From JBOHPP01 sp050731755 (GTDB lineage Bacteria > Methylomirabilota > Methylomirabilia > Rokubacteriales > CSP1-6): DNA of 8,873 nucleotides. The position numbers were made by a program, and so were the translations under genes. Positions 7,805 through 8,873 of the stretch are shown in pieces. The first letter of the stretch is position 1, and every line of letters begins with the position of its first letter. Under the pieces are notes generated by a model. That model was not told the origin of the DNA and did not search any database. It saw only the letters and a program-made list of their open reading frames with translations. The DNA lies in assembly GCA_050731755.1 (NCBI GenBank), contig JBOHPP010000268.1:1-8873 (forward strand), in the 5' to 3' direction.

Positions 7805-8461
7805 ATGGATGAGGTCCGCCTGTCCACGCCCGTGAGCGATGCCGACCTGGCCCGCCTCAAGCTCGGCGACGTCGTGTACCTCGACGGCGTCGTCTACACC
7901 GCGCGGGAGGGCGTGTACCGCAAGGTCGTCGAGCAAGGCCAGGGGCTACCCGACAGCGTGCGGCAGCTGACCAACGTGAACTTCCATTGCTCGCCGGCGG
8001 CGGCGGTGCGGCCCGACGGCACCTACGCCGTGGAGGCCGTCACGGCCACGGCCTCCTTTCGGTTCGGCCGGTCCATGGCCCGCTGGTTCGAGCGCTCGGG
8101 CGCCCGGGTGATCGTGGGCAAGGCGGGACTCACCGAGCTGGCCTATCGCGAGTGGTTCGTCCCCCACGGCGCCGTCTACCTCACGACCGTCGGCTACGGC
8201 CTGGGCGCCGCCTACGGCAAATGCATCCGGGGCGTGCGTGAGGTCCACTGGCTCCAGGAGCTCGGGATCGCGCAGGCGCTTTGGGTCCTCGAGGTCGAGC
8301 GTCTCGGACCGTTCCTGGTGGAAGGCGACCGCGCCGGCCGGAGCCTCTTCGCGGTGGCCAACCGCGAGATCACCCAGCGCCTGAAAGAGGTCTACGCGGG
8401 CCTGCCGCCCTACGCGATGAGCCGGTACGGCGAGAGCACGCCAGAGCAGGAGATCGTTTAG
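7805..8461 (+). CDS. Class I (Fe-S) fumarase/tartrate dehydratase-like hydro-lyase, beta subunit
   Basis: A 218-residue protein matching the C-terminal swivelling domain of class I fumarases and TtdB, which packs against the alpha subunit to form the active site. Family landmarks are the N-terminal MDEVRLSTPVSDADLARLKLGDVVYLDG, YTAREGVYRKV (31-41), NFHCSPAAAV (59-68), VGKAGL (104-109) and GAVYLTTVGYGLGAAYGKCIRGV (122-144). In typical members the second landmark reads close to TARDAAHKR and the fourth GKGGM, so the Asp-Ala-Ala-His stretch and one glycine are changed, consistent with a divergent substrate class. Start 7805 gives the standard N-terminus. An ATG at 7709 would add 32 residues of atypical codon use. 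The CoA ligase gene begins 10 bp after the stop. Confidence 0.87.
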   Translation: MDEVRLSTPVSDADLARLKLGDVVYLDGVVYTAREGVYRKVVEQGQGLPDSVRQLTNVNFHCSPAAAVRPDGTYAVEAVTATASFRFGRSMARWFERSGARVIVGKAGLTELAYREWFVPHGAVYLTTVGYGLGAAYGKCIRGVREVHWLQELGIAQALWVLEVERLGPFLVEGDRAGRSLFAVANREITQRLKEVYAGLPPYAMSRYGESTPEQEIV

Positions 8462-8466
8462 GAGGG
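8460..8466 (+). promoter_or_regulatory. Ribosome binding site of the acyl-CoA synthetase gene
   Basis: AGGAGGG overlaps the beta subunit stop codon and lies 5 bp before the ATG at 8472. This indicates reinitiation within one transcript. Confidence 0.7.
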
Positions 8467-8471
8467 CCGCT

Positions 8472-8873
8472 ATGGACATCGGCCTCGGTCGGACTTCCGC
8501 CAATTTCGCGCCGCTCACCCCCGTCGCCTTCCTGCCCCGCGCCGCCGCCATCCATCCGGAGCGGGTCGGGGTGATCCACGGCGACCGGCGCATCACGTAC
8601 CGAGAGTTCTCGACGCGGGCCCGCCGCCTGGCCGGGGCGCTGGCCCGTCGCGGGATCGGTCCGGGCGACACCGTGTCGGCCATGCTCCCCAACGTACCGG
8701 CGATGCTCGACGCTCATTTCGGGGTACCGATGCTGGGCGCGGTGCTCAACACCATCAACACGCGGCTCGACGCCCGCACCGTCGCCTACATCCTGGAGCA
8801 CGGCGAGGCGAGAGCCCTCATCACCGACAGGGAGTACGCGGCGGTGGTCGGCCCGGCGCTGGCGGGCCTGGCC
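8472..8873 (+). CDS. Acyl-CoA synthetase / AMP-dependent ligase, N-terminal part (runs off the window)
   Basis: The first 134 codons are open to the end of the window. The translation has the N-terminal fold of the ANL (acyl-CoA synthetase) superfamily: LTPVAFLPRAAAIHPERVGVIHGDRRITYREF (15-46), a helix RRLAGALARRGIGPGDTVSAMLPN (51-74), then HFGVPMLGAVLNTINTRLD (83-101) and YILEHGEARALITD (106-119). This N-terminus, especially the VPMLGAVLNTINTRLD stretch, resembles short- and medium-chain or methylmercaptopropionate-type acyl-CoA ligases. The ATP-binding P-loop and adenylation motifs lie beyond the window, so the substrate class is open. Close spacing to the hydro-lyase genes suggests activation of a substrate or product of that enzyme with CoA. 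This is inference. Confidence 0.9.
   Translation, partial: MDIGLGRTSANFAPLTPVAFLPRAAAIHPERVGVIHGDRRITYREFSTRARRLAGALARRGIGPGDTVSAMLPNVPAMLDAHFGVPMLGAVLNTINTRLDARTVAYILEHGEARALITDREYAAVVGPALAGLA

Overview
The window is dense, very GC-rich bacterial DNA (roughly 70% G+C through most genes by eye) with short intergenic gaps, frequent GTG/TTG starts and 4-bp stop/start overlaps. Gene content and style suggest an environmental, probably soil or sediment, bacterium such as Candidatus Rokubacteria/Methylomirabilota or a deltaproteobacterial relative. This placement is inference, because the window has no rRNA or other phylogenetic marker.

Region 1 (1-1962, + strand) is an arsenic operon tail. It holds the last codons of a probable ArsR-type repressor ending in Cys-Cys. 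Next comes an arsenite methyltransferase (ArsM) fused in frame to a complete ArsI-like C-As lyase (VOC) domain. A MoaD/ThiS-like beta-grasp sulfur carrier ending in Gly-Gly follows, coupled to arsM by a GTGA overlap, and then a small protein of the Pfam 'virulence factor' (PF13769) type. The methyltransferase-lyase fusion, which joins two enzymes of opposite chemical direction, and its coupling to a sulfur carrier are the most unusual things in the window.

Region 2 (1937-5461) holds an S9 prolyl-oligopeptidase-family serine peptidase on the - strand. Its 3' end overlaps the 'virulence factor' gene. It is divergently oriented, across a 117-bp gap, to an amidase-signature hydrolase resembling 6-aminohexanoate cyclic-dimer hydrolase. 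Together they could serve peptide and amide turnover.

Region 3 (5474-6771) is a patch of small genes with lower GC and weaker coding bias: a four-helix membrane protein (DUF1772-like) and a coupled small soluble protein on the - strand, and on the + strand a retropepsin-like aspartic protease gene that appears to have lost its C-terminal third at the boundary with the next operon.

Region 4 (6768-8873, + strand) is a metabolic operon. It encodes alpha and beta subunits of a class I (Fe-S) fumarase/tartrate-dehydratase-like hydro-lyase with altered signature motifs, followed by the N-terminal part of an acyl-CoA synthetase that runs off the window. The pairing suggests that the hydro-lyase acts on a carboxylic acid feeding a CoA-ester pathway rather than being the housekeeping fumarase.

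I saw no tRNA, rRNA, CRISPR array, IS element or convincing intrinsic terminator.
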